Source: Sinorhizobium sp. RAC02
GTDB lineage: Bacteria; Pseudomonadota; Alphaproteobacteria; Rhizobiales; Rhizobiaceae
DNA length: 64,000 bases
Direction of reading: 5' to 3'
Assembly (NCBI RefSeq): GCF_001713395.1
Contig: NZ_CP016452.1
Span: 744,001-808,000, forward strand
This document shows positions 8,444 through 16,552 of this stretch, piece by piece. Both the position numbers and the translations under genes were made by a program. The notes under the pieces are model-generated. The model ran no database searches, was not told the origin of the DNA, and saw only the letters and a list, made by a program, of their open reading frames with translations. How positions within the stretch are numbered: the stretch's first letter is position 1; each line of letters begins with the position of its first letter.

Positions 8444-9279
8444 TGGCTGACACGTCGGTGGCCGGTTTTGCTACCGGCGAAACTCGTAAACCGAATCTGA
8501 AGGGCCTGGGGAGCGCGCTTGCGCCCTGGGCTCTTCCCATCATCCTCCTGATCGTCTGGGAAATAGCGGCCCGCACCGGTCTTGTCACGGCCCGCCTGAT
8601 GCCGGCGCCGACGACGATCGCCGCCGCCTTCTGGCGGTCGCTGCTGGATGGATCGCTGATCTTTCACACGCTCTCGTCCACGCGGCGCGCCTTCATCGGC
8701 CTCGCCATCGGCGGCGGGCTCGGCTTTGTCGCGGGCGTCGTGAACGGCCTCTGGAAACCGGCCGAGACGCTGCTCGACAGCACGATCCAGATGGTGCGCA
8801 ACATCCCGCATCTGGCGCTGATCCCGCTCGTCATCCTCTGGTTCGGCATCGACGAGACGGCCAAGATGTTCTTGGTCTCGATCGGCGTCTTCTTCCCGAT
8901 TTACATCAACACCTTCTACGGCGTGCGCACGATCGACCCCCAGCTCGTCGAGATGGCCTCGGTCTACGGCCTCGACCGTCGGGCCCTGATCCAGCGCATC
9001 ATCCTGCCGGGCGCGCTTCCGTCCATTCTCATCGGCCTGCGCTATGCGCTCGGTTTCATGTGGCTGACGCTCATCGTCGCGGAGACGATCTCGGCCACTG
9101 ACGGCATCGGCTACATGACGATGAACGCCCGCGAGTTCCTGCAGACCGACATCGTGCTGCTCGGCATCATCGTCTATGCGCTCCTCGGCAAGCTTGCCGA
9201 CGTGGCGACCCGCGCGATCGAGAAGCGCGTCCTCGTCTGGCACCCCGCTTATCAAGTGAAGGAAGGGGTCGGGCAATGA
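8443..9279 (+). CDS. ssuC: Sulfonate ABC transporter permease
   Basis: This 278-residue inner-membrane protein is the permease of the ssu system. It has about six hydrophobic segments and the BPD_transp_1 coupling motif around EMASVYGLDRRALIQRIILP, typical of SsuC/TauC. It overlaps ssuA by one base and ssuB by four, so the three are one translational unit in the order A-C-B. Confidence 0.9.
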   Translation: MADTSVAGFATGETRKPNLKGLGSALAPWALPIILLIVWEIAARTGLVTARLMPAPTTIAAAFWRSLLDGSLIFHTLSSTRRAFIGLAIGGGLGFVAGVVNGLWKPAETLLDSTIQMVRNIPHLALIPLVILWFGIDETAKMFLVSIGVFFPIYINTFYGVRTIDPQLVEMASVYGLDRRALIQRIILPGALPSILIGLRYALGFMWLTLIVAETISATDGIGYMTMNAREFLQTDIVLLGIIVYALLGKLADVATRAIEKRVLVWHPAYQVKEGVGQ

Positions 9280-10019
9280 GCGTCGCCGAACTCCACACGC
9301 TGGAAGGCACGGGCGGCTTACCAATCTCGCTCTCGCGGGTCGAAAAGTCGTTCGGCAAGCTCAACGTGCTCGGCAATTTCAACATCGAGATTCCGGCCGG
9401 CCAGTTCCTCGCAGTGGTCGGGCGCTCGGGGGGCGGCAAGTCCACGTTGATGCGGCTGATCGCCGGTCTCGATACCGCCAGCAGCGGCCGCGTGGCGATC
9501 GAGGGACGCAAGGTCGAGCGGCTGCATCCGTCCGTGCGACTGCTTTTCCAGGAAGCACGGCTGGTGCCCTGGCAGCGGGTCATCGAGAATGTCGGCATCG
9601 CGCGCGGCCCGAACTGGCAGGAAACGGCCCGCCGGGCGCTGGCGGATGTCGGGCTCGAAGGCCGCGAGAACGATTGGCCGAGCGTGCTTTCCGGTGGCCA
9701 GCGGCAGCGCGTGGCGCTGGCCCGCGCGCTGGTCAGCGAGCCGCAGATCCTGCTGCTCGACGAGCCCTTTGGCGCGCTCGACGCGTTGACCCGCATCGAG
9801 ATGCACCGCCTGCTGGAGCGGATCTGGATCGGCCGCAGATTCACCACGGTGCTGATCACCCATGACGTTGCCGAGGCCGTGGCGCTCGCCGACCGGGTGG
9901 TCGTGCTCCGGCAGGGCGCCATCGCGCTCGATATCGACATCGACCTCGACCGCCCCCGGCAGGAGCTTGCCGATCCGCGGGCCGTCGATCTCCAGCGGCG
10001 GATACTCGAAGCCGTTTAG
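9276..10019 (+). CDS. ssuB: Sulfonate ABC transporter ATP-binding protein
   Basis: This 247-residue ATPase completes the ssu transporter. Walker A is GRSGGGKST, the signature LSGGQRQR, Walker B ILLLDEPFGALD, and the switch histidine is in LITHD, so it looks fully active. The Q-loop region LLFQEARLVPW is characteristic of the SsuB/TauB/NrtD group. No sulfonate monooxygenase (SsuD/SsuE) follows; the downstream genes are a DUF971 protein and a redox pair instead. Confidence 0.9.
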   Translation: MSVAELHTLEGTGGLPISLSRVEKSFGKLNVLGNFNIEIPAGQFLAVVGRSGGGKSTLMRLIAGLDTASSGRVAIEGRKVERLHPSVRLLFQEARLVPWQRVIENVGIARGPNWQETARRALADVGLEGRENDWPSVLSGGQRQRVALARALVSEPQILLLDEPFGALDALTRIEMHRLLERIWIGRRFTTVLITHDVAEAVALADRVVVLRQGAIALDIDIDLDRPRQELADPRAVDLQRRILEAV

Positions 10020-10186
10020 CGTCGCTGACGCCTTGCACATTACAATGCTGAATGATCCGGCGCCGGTTTCGTTTCGCCCTGGCTTCGCGCCGATGCGATC
10101 GGCCCACAATGCGGAGCGTCTTGGCAATTTATTGCGTGTGCCGGTTTGCGTGATCCCTAGGATGGGGCGAACCATCAGGAAACGCC

Positions 10187-10474
10187 ATGATAGCCCTCAG
10201 TCTCAAGGTCAACGCAGCCCGCAGCAGTCTCGCCGTCACCTGGGACGATGGCGTCGTGTCTCATTTGCCGGCGCCGGTGCTGCGGGCGCACAGCCGGGCC
10301 GCCATCCAGGTGCGCGCCGATCTTTACGGTCCCGCGGGCACGTTCGACGATGTTATGCTGACCGGCGCGGAGCCGATCGGCGCCTATGCAGTCCGGCTGG
10401 TTTTCTCCGATGGCCATGATCGTGGCATCTATCCCTGGAGCTATCTGCGCACCATCGCCGAAGCCCAACTTTGA
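10187..10474 (+). CDS. DUF971 (GBBH-like N-terminal) domain protein
   Basis: This 95-residue protein is a stand-alone DUF971 domain, the small fold also found at the N-terminus of gamma-butyrobetaine hydroxylase. Diagnostic residues are WDDG near residue 19 and FSDGHDRGIYPWSYL near the C-terminus. Stand-alone forms often sit beside iron-sulfur proteins, which fits the flavoprotein and ferredoxin downstream. Its biochemical role is not established. It is 167 bases after ssuB, so it could have its own promoter, and the flavoprotein ATG is eight bases after its stop. Confidence 0.85.
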   Translation: MIALSLKVNAARSSLAVTWDDGVVSHLPAPVLRAHSRAAIQVRADLYGPAGTFDDVMLTGAEPIGAYAVRLVFSDGHDRGIYPWSYLRTIAEAQL

Positions 10475-10482
10475 GGTCAGAA

Positions 10483-12219
10483 ATGGATACCTTTGTCGAC
10501 GGGCTTTCCGAGGTCACCTGCGACGTGCTGGTGATCGGCGGCGGAACCGCCGGGCCGATGGCCGCACTCAAGGCGAAGCAGAAGAACCCCGCCCTGAATG
10601 TCGTGCTGCTGGAAAAGGCGAATGTGAAGCGGTCGGGCGCGATCTCGATGGGCATGGACGGCCTGAACAACGCCGTCGTGCCGGGCTATGCGACGCCGGA
10701 GCAATATACCAAGGAGATCACTATCGCCAACGACGGCATTGTCGACCAGGCGGCGGTCTTCAAATATGCCTCGCGCTGTTATGACGTCATCCAGGAACTG
10801 GATCGTTTCGGCATCCGCTTCCAGAAGAATGCCAATGGCGACTACGACCTCAAGAAGGTCCATCACCTCGGCACCTACGTGCTGCCGATGCCGAACGGCG
10901 ATACCGTCAAGAAGGCGCTCTATCGCCAGCTGAAACGCGAACGCATCCTGATTTCGAACCGCTTCATGGCGACGCGCCTTCTCACCGCCGTGGACGGGCG
11001 CATCGCGGGTGCCGTCGCCGTCAACACGCGCACCGCCGAATTCCTCGTGCTGCGCGCCAAGACCGTAATCCTGTGCATGGGGGCGGCGGGCAGGCTGGGG
11101 CTGCCGCACTCCGGCTACCTGTTCGGCACCTATGAGAACCCCACCAATTCGGGCGACGGCTATGCGATGGCCTATCACGCGGGTGCGGCGCTCGCCAATC
11201 TGGAGTGCTACCAGATCAACCCGCTGATCAAGGACTATAACGGTCCGGCCTGCGCCTATGTCGCCGGCCCGTTCGGCGCCTACACCGCCAACAGCGAAGG
11301 CAAGCGCTTCATTGAAAGCGACTACTGGTCGGGCCAGATGATGCAGGAGTTCTACAACGAACTGCAATCGGGCAAGGGCCCGGTCTTCCTGAAGCTCAAT
11401 CACCTGCATCCCGATACGGTCGGCGAGATCGAAGGCATTCTGCACAAGGTGGAGCGCCCGTCGCGCGGACGGTTCCATGAGGCGCGCGGTACCGATTACC
11501 GCCAGACGATGATCGAGATGCACATTTCCGAAATCGGCTTCTGCTCCGGCCACAGTGCCTCGGGCGTCTTTGTCGACGATTATGCGCGGACGACCGTGCC
11601 GGGCCTCTATGCTGCCGGCGACATGGCCAGCGTGCCGCACAACTACATGCTCGGCGCCTTCACCAACGGTGCCGTCGCTGGCGAGCACGCGGCCGAGGTG
11701 GCGCAGGAGGTGGACCTGCCGGCCTTCGACGCGGATTTCGTGCGGCTGGAGCGCGAGCGGGTTCTCGCCCCGACGCGGCGCGAGGACGGCATTCCGCCGA
11801 ACCAGCTCGAATACAAGGCCCGCCGCCTCGTCAACGACTACCTCCAGCCGCCCAAGGTGACCGCGCGGATGCGGCTCGGCCAGGCGCGGCTTGCCGAGGT
11901 GAGGGACGATCTCGAAACGGCGATGGTCGCGCGCAATGCGCACGAACTGATGCGTGCGCTCGAAGTGTCGTCCATCATCGACTGTGCCGACATGGCGGCC
12001 CATGCCTCCCTCTACCGGACGGAAAGCCGCTGGGGTCTCTACCACAATCGCGTCGACCATCCCGAAAAGGACGACGAGAACTGGTTCTGTCACACGCTTC
12101 TGCGCAAGCGTGACGGCCGGATGACCTCCGAGAAGCGCGCCATCCAGCCCTACATCGTGCCGATCGAGACCGAAGAGCGCCATGCCTACGATCGCTTGCG
12201 CGTCTCCACTCAAGCCTGA
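10483..12219 (+). CDS. AprA-like FAD-dependent oxidoreductase (fumarate reductase/succinate dehydrogenase flavoprotein family)
   Basis: This 578-residue flavoprotein belongs to the fumarate reductase/succinate dehydrogenase/APS reductase alpha superfamily. The FAD-binding dinucleotide motif (VIGGGTAGPMAALKA) is at residues 16-30, followed by KRSGAISMGMDGLN, which resembles the RSGA-x-AMG segment of AprA, and by GLYAAGDMAS near residue 370. The following gene encodes a ferredoxin in the arrangement of AprB with AprA, but no ATP sulfurylase or dissimilatory sulfite reductase is present. The likely role is a two-electron oxidoreduction linked to the sulfonate transporter; the substrate is unknown. 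The start has GAGG six bases upstream. Confidence 0.85.
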   Translation: MDTFVDGLSEVTCDVLVIGGGTAGPMAALKAKQKNPALNVVLLEKANVKRSGAISMGMDGLNNAVVPGYATPEQYTKEITIANDGIVDQAAVFKYASRCYDVIQELDRFGIRFQKNANGDYDLKKVHHLGTYVLPMPNGDTVKKALYRQLKRERILISNRFMATRLLTAVDGRIAGAVAVNTRTAEFLVLRAKTVILCMGAAGRLGLPHSGYLFGTYENPTNSGDGYAMAYHAGAALANLECYQINPLIKDYNGPACAYVAGPFGAYTANSEGKRFIESDYWSGQMMQEFYNELQSGKGPVFLKLNHLHPDTVGEIEGILHKVERPSRGRFHEARGTDYRQTMIEMHISEIGFCSGHSASGVFVDDYARTTVPGLYAAGDMASVPHNYMLGAFTNGAVAGEHAAEVAQEVDLPAFDADFVRLERERVLAPTRREDGIPPNQLEYKARRLVNDYLQPPKVTARMRLGQARLAEVRDDLETAMVARNAHELMRALEVSSIIDCADMAAHASLYRTESRWGLYHNRVDHPEKDDENWFCHTLLRKRDGRMTSEKRAIQPYIVPIETEERHAYDRLRVSTQA

Positions 12220-12230
12220 CGAGGAAAACC

Positions 12231-12464
12231 ATGCCACTTGCCTTTTCCCCCACCGCCGTTCCCGTCGTCGTGGACGATGCGAAATGCATCGCCGACAAGG
12301 GATGCACCGTCTGCGTCGACGTCTGTCCGCTCGACGTGCTGCGCATCAGCGATCTTACCGGCAAGGCCTATATGAAGTTCGACGAGTGCTGGTACTGCAT
12401 GCCCTGCGAGACCGACTGCCCGACCGGCGCGGTGAGCGTCAACATCCCCTATCTGTTGCGCTGA
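12231..12464 (+). CDS. AprB-like 2[4Fe-4S] ferredoxin
   Basis: This 77-residue iron-sulfur protein has two cysteine clusters: C-x5-C-x2-C-x3-CP around residues 19-31, and CWYCMPCETDCP near residue 55. That predicts two [4Fe-4S] clusters, and the second motif with its Trp resembles AprB (CWxCxxC). It lacks AprB's long C-terminal tail. It starts 11 bases after the flavoprotein stop and is followed after one base by the HEAT gene, so it is the probable electron-transfer partner of the flavoprotein. Confidence 0.88.
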   Translation: MPLAFSPTAVPVVVDDAKCIADKGCTVCVDVCPLDVLRISDLTGKAYMKFDECWYCMPCETDCPTGAVSVNIPYLLR

Positions 12465-12465
12465 C

Positions 12466-13422
12466 ATGAGTGCCTTCGATCCATTCGAGGATTTCGGCGA
12501 CACCGAGGAGATCGCGCCGCGCCTTGGCGATGCCGACGCGGCCGTCAGGCGCCTTGCCGTCATCGACCTTGCCGAAACCGCAAGCCCGGAGGTGCTGCCG
12601 CATCTTCTCGCCGCTGTCTCCGACGGGGATGCGAGCGTGCGCCTGCAAGTGGCCATCGTGCTCGCCGATTTCGACACGGTCGAGGCGGCGGCCGGGCTTT
12701 GCACGCTGGTGGCGGATGCGGACGCGACGGTGGCCCAGGCTGCGGCCGACAGCCTCGCGGAACTGAAGGACGCCGCGGCCGCGGCCGCCATTCTGCCGTT
12801 GGTTGCCCATGACAGCGCTTTCGTCCGGGCGGCCGGTTTTCGCGGGTTGCGCGCCTTGCGCGCGCCTGTGGCACTCGGCGCTGCGCTCGCCGCCATGCGC
12901 GACGAGAACGCCGACGTGCGGGCGGAAGCGCTCGGCGTGGTCGCCTATCTCAAGCTGGAGGAAACGCTGCCGTCGCTCATCGCTGCGACCCGTGATGCGG
13001 GCGCCGCCGTCCGCGCCGTCGCGGTCAATGCCTTGTCGTTCACGAGCCAGCTTGCAGCGGCTTCCGCGGTCGTCGCGGCCTTGCAGGATGCGAGCTGGCA
13101 GGTGAGGGCGGCGGCGGCGGAATCGCTTGGTCGGATCGGCCATGTTTCGGCCGTTGACGGCCTGGTCGCCGGGCTCGCCGACGACTTTTGGCAGGTTCGG
13201 CAGAAATGCCTGAACGCGCTCGGAAAGCTCAAGGCGCAGCCGGCGGCGCGGCAGATTGCGGCCCTGCTGGCGAGCGACATGCCGTCGCTTCGCAAGGAGG
13301 CGGCAGCCGCTCTTGGCGAAATCGCAGATCCCGCCACGCGGGACGCGCTGATGGGCCACATATCCGATGCCGATCCCGACGTGCGCAAGACCGTGCGCTG
13401 GGCTTTGACGCGGATCGGCTAG
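12466..13422 (+). CDS. HEAT-repeat protein (PBS lyase HEAT-like repeats)
   Basis: This 318-residue protein consists of about ten helical repeats of roughly 31 residues, each with a D-x-x-VR or A-x-VR pattern followed by an alanine-rich helix and L-x-x. This is the HEAT/PBS-lyase type used as a protein-binding scaffold or in cofactor attachment. Its ATG lies one base after the ferredoxin stop, so it is made with the flavoprotein-ferredoxin pair and may help assemble it or insert cofactors. No catalytic residues can be assigned. Confidence 0.88.
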   Translation: MSAFDPFEDFGDTEEIAPRLGDADAAVRRLAVIDLAETASPEVLPHLLAAVSDGDASVRLQVAIVLADFDTVEAAAGLCTLVADADATVAQAAADSLAELKDAAAAAAILPLVAHDSAFVRAAGFRGLRALRAPVALGAALAAMRDENADVRAEALGVVAYLKLEETLPSLIAATRDAGAAVRAVAVNALSFTSQLAAASAVVAALQDASWQVRAAAAESLGRIGHVSAVDGLVAGLADDFWQVRQKCLNALGKLKAQPAARQIAALLASDMPSLRKEAAAALGEIADPATRDALMGHISDADPDVRKTVRWALTRIG

Positions 13423-13431
13423 AAGGCGGCA

Positions 13432-14238
13432 TCAGCTGCCGGTCTTCGACACCATGTCCAGCAGCGCCTGCGGGCGCTCGATGCGGATGTGGCGCGGGGT
13501 CACGGTCAAAAGGCCGTCCTTATGGAATCGCTTCATCATCATGGTCACCCATTGGCGCGTCGAGCCGACCATGGCCGCGATCTGGTCATGGGTGACCTTG
13601 GCGTTGATGATGATCGCCCGGCCGTCGAGCACGCCATGCAAGTCGCCGAGGTTGATCAGGAACTGCGCCAGGCGTTCGATGACGGAGCGGGTGCCCAGCA
13701 TTTGCGCCATCGCCGAATAACATCGCCCCTTGGCGGCCAGCCCTTGCAGAAGACAGAGGGCGAAGGTCGGCATCTCGACGAGCAGGGTCTTCAGCGCCGG
13801 GGCGGGAAGGAACAGAATGCGGCAGCCGCTCAACGCCTCCGCCGACCAGATATGCGCCCCACCGCCGGTCATTTCCGGACCGCCGATGAAGTGCCCCGTC
13901 GTCCAGTAGGCCAGCGTGATCTCTCGGCCGGACGGCGCGGTGTAGAACACCCGCACTTGGCCGGCATCTATGATGAAGATTCCGCCATGCGTGTCGCCCT
14001 GGGTGAAGATCGCCTTGCCAGGCAGGAAGGAGAGCTTGCGGCCGTGCGCCCTCAGCCTTTCCCGCTCCTCGGGCGTGAGAGCGTCGAGGAAGTGCGCCCC
14101 TTCATCCAGTCCTTCGACGCTCTCGCTGAGAAAAAGCGCACGGTCGCCGGGAAGGACGACCTGTCGGGGAAGGTCGGGGGCCGGCTCGTGATTCTGGCGG
14201 GATGTTTCGCGGGCGGCCGCGCGGACGTCGAGGCTCAT
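13432..14238 (-). CDS. Crp/Fnr family transcriptional regulator
   Basis: This 268-residue regulator has a cyclic-nucleotide-binding-like domain (about residues 45-165, with GKAIFTQGD and GQVRVFY) and a C-terminal winged helix (about 180-262, recognition region MVGSTRQWVTMMMKRF). It lacks the N-terminal cysteines of Fnr. The start at 14238 has AAGGAG upstream; an extension to 14289 is less likely. It faces the ssu-flavoprotein cluster tail to tail and is the obvious candidate regulator of it. Confidence 0.9.
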   Translation of the reverse strand: MSLDVRAAARETSRQNHEPAPDLPRQVVLPGDRALFLSESVEGLDEGAHFLDALTPEERERLRAHGRKLSFLPGKAIFTQGDTHGGIFIIDAGQVRVFYTAPSGREITLAYWTTGHFIGGPEMTGGGAHIWSAEALSGCRILFLPAPALKTLLVEMPTFALCLLQGLAAKGRCYSAMAQMLGTRSVIERLAQFLINLGDLHGVLDGRAIIINAKVTHDQIAAMVGSTRQWVTMMMKRFHKDGLLTVTPRHIRIERPQALLDMVSKTGS

Positions 14239-14717
14239 GCGATCTCCTTCCCATTGTGATCGCGTTCTAAAATATATGTATTCTATCAATTAAGAAGGAA
14301 AATAATTCCGACTTCGAGGCTAAGCCTGAAAGAATGTCGCGGCCCGGGCATCTGGAGCATTTTCACCGGAGCGAGATGAGTTCGCGCGGCGGCCTGTTCA
14401 TGGTTTACACCCACCGCCAGTACCTCGTCAGTTCGAGAAAGATCGGCCGGCTGCGGCCCTCTTGGCAACAGAGCCCCCGATCTCATATCTTCCGGCAACA
14501 TAAAAACGATCAACCGCACGGCGGCCAGATACCGATTGATCGCCCCATAGAATCGCTGCATGCGCTTCTGCGCGGCAGCGCTCTCAAGCAGCAACTCAAT
14601 CGGCGATCTCACCTTAACTTGAATCCGGATGCGCGTTGAACATGCTGGCCCACAATGGATCTGTGAAAAGCAGTCCGAACGCGGTCCGTGGCAAGACCGG
14701 CCGCATCGTCATTTTGG
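14239..14717. other. Intergenic region between two minus-strand regulators
   Basis: The part next to the Crp/Fnr start (14260-14310) is AT-rich and contains TATTCT (14279-14284), also found inside the ssuA upstream repeat, so the regulator's promoter is probably here. A GTG-initiated frame of 108 codons at 14286-14612 on the minus strand has no recognisable family or good ribosome site and is not called. Confidence 0.45.
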
Positions 14718-15437
14718 CTACTGGCTGCTCAAGATCATCTTCGACGTTTCGGACGCGCCGACGTTCAGAATAGCGACGAAGTCCCTGAGCATCTGAACCC
14801 GGCGCGGACGGAAGCTCTCCTCAGCCATCTGGATATCGGCGATCCGATCGACGCGGAACTTTCGGAAATCCTGGCGCAGACAACACCAGGCAAGCAGAAC
14901 CAACACCCGCTCCAGATAGACGATCGCCAGCGGCAGCACTTGCCGGTCGGTTCGTTGCTGTTCTGCGTCCACATAGCCTATCACCACGGCGCGCTCTTGC
15001 CAGCAGGCCTCGCGCAAAAGGCCGACATCGGTAATTGGCGGATCGCGGCGTCCGAAGCGATAGACCTGGGAGGCGGTATGCAGCGCCTGGCGTTGTAGTC
15101 GGTCGGGCAGCGTTGCCGTGACCTTCGAAAGCACGGCACCTGCGGCCGCCGCGAGGGCGGGTTCACCCATATGCTGCACCTCGGCAAGGCCGAGCACCAG
15201 AGCTTCGATTTCAAGCCGTGTGAATGTCTGCGGCGGCAAGGCGATGTCTTCCGTCAGCCGGTAGCCGAAGCCGCGCTCGCCATCGATGACGGCGCCTGCG
15301 GCGCGCAGGCTGTCGATGTCCCTATAGAGCGAACGCAACGATACGCCGGTCTCCTCGGCAAGGCGCGCGGCCGTCACCGGGGAGGGGAGAGTGCGAAGCG
15401 CCTGAAGCAGGCGGAACAGACGATCACTGCGGGCCAT
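14718..15437 (-). CDS. YafY-type transcriptional regulator (HTH_11 plus WYL domain)
   Basis: This 239-residue protein starts with a DeoR-like winged helix (residues 2-60, SLRSLYRDIDSLRAAG) and ends with a WYL domain (about 135-225). The WYL region reads as VIGYVDAEQQRTDRQVLPLA, then CLRQDFRKFRVDRI. WYL regulators sense ligands or nucleic acids. It is divergent from the glutathione S-transferase gene across 93 bases and probably controls it. Confidence 0.9.
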   Translation of the reverse strand: MARSDRLFRLLQALRTLPSPVTAARLAEETGVSLRSLYRDIDSLRAAGAVIDGERGFGYRLTEDIALPPQTFTRLEIEALVLGLAEVQHMGEPALAAAAGAVLSKVTATLPDRLQRQALHTASQVYRFGRRDPPITDVGLLREACWQERAVVIGYVDAEQQRTDRQVLPLAIVYLERVLVLLAWCCLRQDFRKFRVDRIADIQMAEESFRPRRVQMLRDFVAILNVGASETSKMILSSQ

Positions 15438-15530
15438 GACGAAGAGAATAAACGAAGCCTACTGACGGAAAATGGCAGTTGGCCGACTGTACAAGATCCC
15501 CATTGCCAAACGCAATCGAGGATCCAGACT

Positions 15531-16142
15531 ATGCTGACGCTCTTTCACGCCCCCCGCTCGCGCTCGTCGCGTATCGTCACCCTGCTTCGCGAACTCGACG
15601 CCATCGACAAGGTCGCGATCGAGATCGTCGACATCACCCGTGGCGATGGCAGCGGCCACAAGGATCCGAGGAACCCGCATCCGGAAGGCAAGGTGCCGCT
15701 GGTCGTCCATGACGGCGTCGTGATCTGGGAGAGCATCGCGATCATTCAGTACCTGACGGATCTCTTCCCGGAAAAGAAAATGGCGCCGGTTGCGGGCGAC
15801 CCGCAGCGCGGTCGGTATCTCAGCTGGCTCGCCTGGTATGCTGGTGTGGTCGAACCGGTGCTGATCGCACAGGCAGCCGGGCTCTCGCATCCTTTTGTGG
15901 ATGCTACCTTCCGTGGCCCGGCGGAACTGGCGGCACGCCTTGAGGCCGCGCTTACGGATAGCCCCTATCTGATGGGAGAGCGGTACACAGCTGTAGATCT
16001 GCTGCTGCATTCGCCCTTTGCCTGGTACCCTGCAGCGGCGCCGGATAGCCACGTGGTCAAGGCCTGGGTGCAACGGTGCGGCGAGCGGCCTTCGCTGCAA
16101 TGGACCACCGACTATGAAACCCGCACCGTGGTTGCGGCCTGA
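15531..16142 (+). CDS. Glutathione S-transferase family protein
   Basis: This 203-residue protein has an N-terminal thioredoxin-like domain (LFHAPRSRSSR at residues 4-14 and the cis-Pro region GKVPLVV followed by WESIAI, where glutathione would bind) and an all-helical C-terminal domain. It probably conjugates or isomerises electrophiles with glutathione. The start ATG at 15531 has GAGGA upstream. The frame is open well before this, but that part shows no family similarity. Confidence 0.88.
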   Translation: MLTLFHAPRSRSSRIVTLLRELDAIDKVAIEIVDITRGDGSGHKDPRNPHPEGKVPLVVHDGVVIWESIAIIQYLTDLFPEKKMAPVAGDPQRGRYLSWLAWYAGVVEPVLIAQAAGLSHPFVDATFRGPAELAARLEAALTDSPYLMGERYTAVDLLLHSPFAWYPAAAPDSHVVKAWVQRCGERPSLQWTTDYETRTVVAA

Positions 16143-16330
16143 TCGCTGGCACTGGCCGCTCCGACCGCGCGGGCATCGTGGTGCCTGTGTCGATCGGCGC
16201 GGCTCTGTTGGGCGTCGGCTCTGTGGCGGCGGCTTTCACCAGCAATATCTGGCAGTTCGCCACGATTTCGGCGGTGATCGGCCTCGGCTCTGCCGCCAGC
16301 TTCTCGCCGTCACCTTCGCCGCCTCGGGCG
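16143..16330 (+). pseudogene. Remnant of an MFS transporter
   Basis: Directly after the GST stop, one frame reads VVPVSIGAALLGVGSVAAAF and then TSNIWQFATISAVIGLGSAA, like the transmembrane helix pair of a major-facilitator permease. After about 16320 the frame degenerates into proline- and arginine-rich nonsense, and a different frame picks up weakly similar residues, so there is at least one frameshift. No start or other MFS helices are present. Confidence 0.55.
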
Positions 16331-16552
16331 CGGCCAGATTGGCGGCCTGTCGCCACGCGGCATTGTCGCCGACCGGCGCTGTTGCGCCGCCAGCCGGCCC
16401 GAAGGCACCGAATATCGAAGGGCCAGCGGGTTTAGCTGTGGGCAATGCCGGTTTTGCCATCATACGGCCGTTACCGACTGCGATTGGTAGTCGCGAAACG
16501 ACGAACACAGATCGCGCCCGTGATTACTTGGCGGATCGGAAAGAGAACATCG

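Noticed and set aside
10477..12237. 586-codon open frame on the minus strand antisense to the flavoprotein gene
   Set aside because: It mirrors the AprA-like gene in a high-GC region; its composition (rich in His, Arg, Val, Asp) matches no family and the sense strand has clear FAD motifs.
13427..13441. CGGCA/TGCCG hairpin between the HEAT gene and the convergent Crp/Fnr gene
   Set aside because: Only five base pairs and no T-run; too weak to call as a terminator.
14286..14612. Possible 108-residue protein on the minus strand
   Set aside because: GTG start, no ribosome site, no recognisable family, and it overlaps the likely promoter of the Crp/Fnr gene.
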